Source: an uncultured Clostridia bacterium
GTDB lineage: Bacteria; Bacillota; Clostridia; Oscillospirales; Acutalibacteraceae
DNA length: 64,000 nucleotides
Direction: 5' to 3'
NCBI GenBank assembly: GCA_945874765.1
Contig: CAMCHQ010000005.1
Coordinates: 87,844-151,843, forward strand
The notes under the pieces are model-generated. The model had not been told where the DNA came from, searched no databases, and was given only the letters and a program-made list of their open reading frames with translations. A program made the position numbers and the translations under genes. This document shows positions 62,773 through 64,000 of the stretch, one piece after another (positions within the stretch are counted from its first letter, which is position 1; each line of letters starts with the position of its first letter).

Positions 62773-62968
62773 ACAAACATTGATGAGAGCTTTGAGAACA
62801 TTTATCCAAACCGTGATAGGCTATGCGGCAGTAAATATTGTTGCAATTGATTTTTCTGCACCTAAGCAGGTGCTTAAATCGGCACTTATCGGTCTTGGAG
62901 TTGCGGCAGTTTCGGCAGGTGTGTCGGCAGTAATGAATTTGGAGGAGAAATGCAATAATGACGTATGA
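62759..62968 (+). CDS. Phage holin-like protein
   Basis: 69 residues from ATG 62759 with GGGAGG upstream. Two hydrophobic stretches (FIQTVIGYAAVNIVAIDF and VLKSALIGLGVAAVSAGVSAVM), as in small phage holins that open the membrane for the endolysin. Overlaps the endolysin gene by 11 bp. Confidence 0.8.
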   Translation: MKITKQTLMRALRTFIQTVIGYAAVNIVAIDFSAPKQVLKSALIGLGVAAVSAGVSAVMNLEEKCNNDV

Positions 62969-63671
62969 TTCTTTTGTTCAAAGATATTTAGGCAAGGCTG
63001 TTGATTATGACGGCGTGGCAGGCGTGCAGTGCGTCGACCTTGTTAAACTTTATCTATATAATGTATTCGGCATACGTGCCGGCGCATGGGGCAACGCAAG
63101 AGATTATTGGCTCGATTTCTCGTCTCACCCGACTATGACCGCCAATTTCACCAAAATAAAAAATACACCTTCTTTCATTCCGAAAAAGGGTGATATAGTA
63201 ATTTGGAGCGGCGATATTTCGACTAAAAACAATTACGGCCATATCGCAATTGCAACAGGTGAGGGAGATACAAATACTTTTTATTCCTACGATTCAAATT
63301 GGAATAAAAAGGAAATGCAGAAAGTAAAACATACCTATTATGCACTTTACGGCGTTCTTCGACCTAAAAGCGTAAAGGTGCTTTCAAATGCTCCCGATAT
63401 TACTCTCGGCGATTACACTCTTACAAACGTTCGTGGAATATATAAGGGTGCCGGCGCTAAAACAGGAAGAAAAACGGTTAAAGAAATAACCAAAAACGCT
63501 AAAAAATCGGCAACGTCAAATAAAAATGACGATAATGCTTATTTAAAGGCGGGAACGGCTGTATCGATTCTTGAAACAAAACTTATTTCTACAGGCAACC
63601 TCTGGGCACGCATCCCCAGCGGCTGGCTTTGTATCTGGGAATATGATAAGGATAAGCTGTTTATAAAATAA
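62958..63671 (+). CDS. CHAP-domain endolysin with C-terminal SH3-like region
   Basis: 237 residues. CHAP amidase/endopeptidase domain (about 1-135) with catalytic Cys in GVQCVDLVKLYLYNVFG and His in NNYGHIAIATGEG. The C-terminal region (about 150-237, VRGIYKGAGAKTGRKTV...LWARIPSGWLCIWE) resembles a bacterial SH3 cell-wall-binding domain. No signal peptide, so it needs the holin. Last gene of the lysis cassette. Confidence 0.88.
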   Translation: MTYDSFVQRYLGKAVDYDGVAGVQCVDLVKLYLYNVFGIRAGAWGNARDYWLDFSSHPTMTANFTKIKNTPSFIPKKGDIVIWSGDISTKNNYGHIAIATGEGDTNTFYSYDSNWNKKEMQKVKHTYYALYGVLRPKSVKVLSNAPDITLGDYTLTNVRGIYKGAGAKTGRKTVKEITKNAKKSATSNKNDDNAYLKAGTAVSILETKLISTGNLWARIPSGWLCIWEYDKDKLFIK

Positions 63672-63678
63672 GTATAAT

Positions 63679-63702
63679 GTGGGCAAGGAAATCCTTGCCC
63701 AC
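63679..63702 (+). terminator. Probable terminator after the lysis cassette
   Basis: GTGGGCAAGG and CCTTGCCCAC form a perfect 10-bp stem with a 4-nt loop; the T tail is weak. Confidence 0.7.
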
Positions 63703-63743
63703 GCTTTATATCAAAATAAAAACGAAAAAAATGAAAATTAATC

Positions 63744-63772
63744 TTGACATTAAATGCAATATAATATATAAT
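63744..63772 (+). promoter_or_regulatory. Consensus promoter of the tRNA operon
   Basis: TTGACA (63744-63749) and TATAAT (63767-63772), spacing 17 bp, ending 12 bp before the first tRNA. Confidence 0.85.
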
Positions 63773-63784
63773 ACATTTCGCAAT

Positions 63785-63861
63785 GGCCCGGTAGTTCAGT
63801 TGGTTAGAACGCTAGCCTGTCACGCTAGAGGTCGACGGTTCGAACCCGTTCCGGGTCGCCA
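63785..63861 (+). tRNA. tRNA-Asp (anticodon GTC)
   Basis: 77 nt. Acceptor GGCCCGG pairs with CCGGGTC, anticodon loop CTGTCAC, T arm GGTTCGAACCC, encoded G-CCA end. Confidence 0.97.
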
Positions 63862-63866
63862 TTTTT

Positions 63867-63942
63867 GCTGATATGGCTCAGGTGGTAGAGCACATCCTTG
63901 GTAAGGATGAGGTCACCGGTTCAAGTCCGGTTATCAGCTCCA
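63867..63942 (+). tRNA. tRNA-Thr (anticodon GGT)
   Basis: 76 nt. Acceptor GCTGATA pairs with TATCAGC, anticodon loop TTGGTAA within CATCC/GGATG, T loop GGTTCAAGTCC, encoded CCA end. 5 bp after tRNA-Asp. Confidence 0.97.
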
Positions 63943-63944
63943 AG

Positions 63945-63977
63945 GACAGAGATGCTCAATCGCCTCTGTCTTTTTTT
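63945..63977 (+). terminator. Terminator of the tRNA operon
   Basis: GACAGAG (63945-63951) and CTCTGTC (63964-63970), followed by TTTTTTT. Confidence 0.9.
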
Positions 63978-64000
63978 ATACCCAAAAACGTAAAATGACT

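Overview
The window looks like chromosomal DNA of a low-GC anaerobic Clostridia bacterium (Bacillota), probably Oscillospiraceae/Ruminococcus-like. This is inferred from the IspH–ribosomal protein S1 fusion, two separate carbamoyl-phosphate synthetases, a DivIVA-like protein, an ABC-F ATPase, c-di-GMP-I and Mn2+ riboswitches, strong AGGAGG ribosome binding sites and the general codon style. The species is not determined.

Layout. (1) 1-3911 is a c-di-GMP signalling cluster: an intact REC–HD-GYP–PAS–GGDEF regulator between a decayed hybrid-type histidine kinase gene and an Hpt phosphotransfer gene with an in-frame stop. (2) 3995-18908 is the most striking region. A consensus promoter leads into a c-di-GMP-I riboswitch and a secreted repeat protein; a second c-di-GMP-I riboswitch follows. 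Then comes a tightly coupled run: lipoprotein, small protein, membrane HD-GYP protein, large membrane-anchored dead-glycosidase-like protein, membrane HEAT-repeat protein, processive-type GT2 glycosyltransferase, and two more surface glycosidase-like proteins. I read it as a c-di-GMP-controlled exopolysaccharide synthesis/modification system without recognisable Bcs or Pga accessory subunits. (3) 18971-22955 holds a DivIVA-like coiled-coil protein and uxaB-uxaA (hexuronate catabolism). (4) 23056-33006 is a full pyrimidine operon pyrC-carA-carB-pyrK-pyrD-pyrF-pyrE-pyrB-pyrI. (5) 33014-34582 is a yybP-ykoY (Mn2+) riboswitch in front of a Na+-pumping decarboxylase beta subunit and a small gamma-like subunit. 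(6) 34624-35458 is a toxin-antitoxin pair and a truncated flavoprotein remnant. (7) 35505-41342 holds methylthioadenosine salvage genes, a BMP-type binding lipoprotein with inserted InlB-like repeats, and an ECF sigma/anti-sigma pair. (8) 41521-51422 holds housekeeping genes (DUF378, manA, ABC-F, BaiN-like, cmk, plsC, ispH-rpsA) plus a metallo-hydrolase, an Ltp-domain protein and a small regulator. (9) 51475-62263 is the arginine operon argC-argJ-argB-argD-argF-carA-carB, whose last gene is fused to a diaminopimelate-epimerase domain lacking one catalytic cysteine. (10) 62536-63671 is a three-gene lysis cassette, followed by tRNA-Asp and tRNA-Thr.

How the parts connect. The GGDEF/HD-GYP regulator and the membrane HD-GYP protein can make and break c-di-GMP. 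Two riboswitches sense it and the polysaccharide genes lie downstream, so synthesis, breakdown, sensing and output sit in one 18-kb stretch. The probable phosphorelay inputs (kinase and Hpt) are both broken, so in this strain the regulator may be uncoupled from its original signal. The pyr and arg operons each carry their own carAB, so carbamoyl phosphate for the two pathways can be controlled separately.
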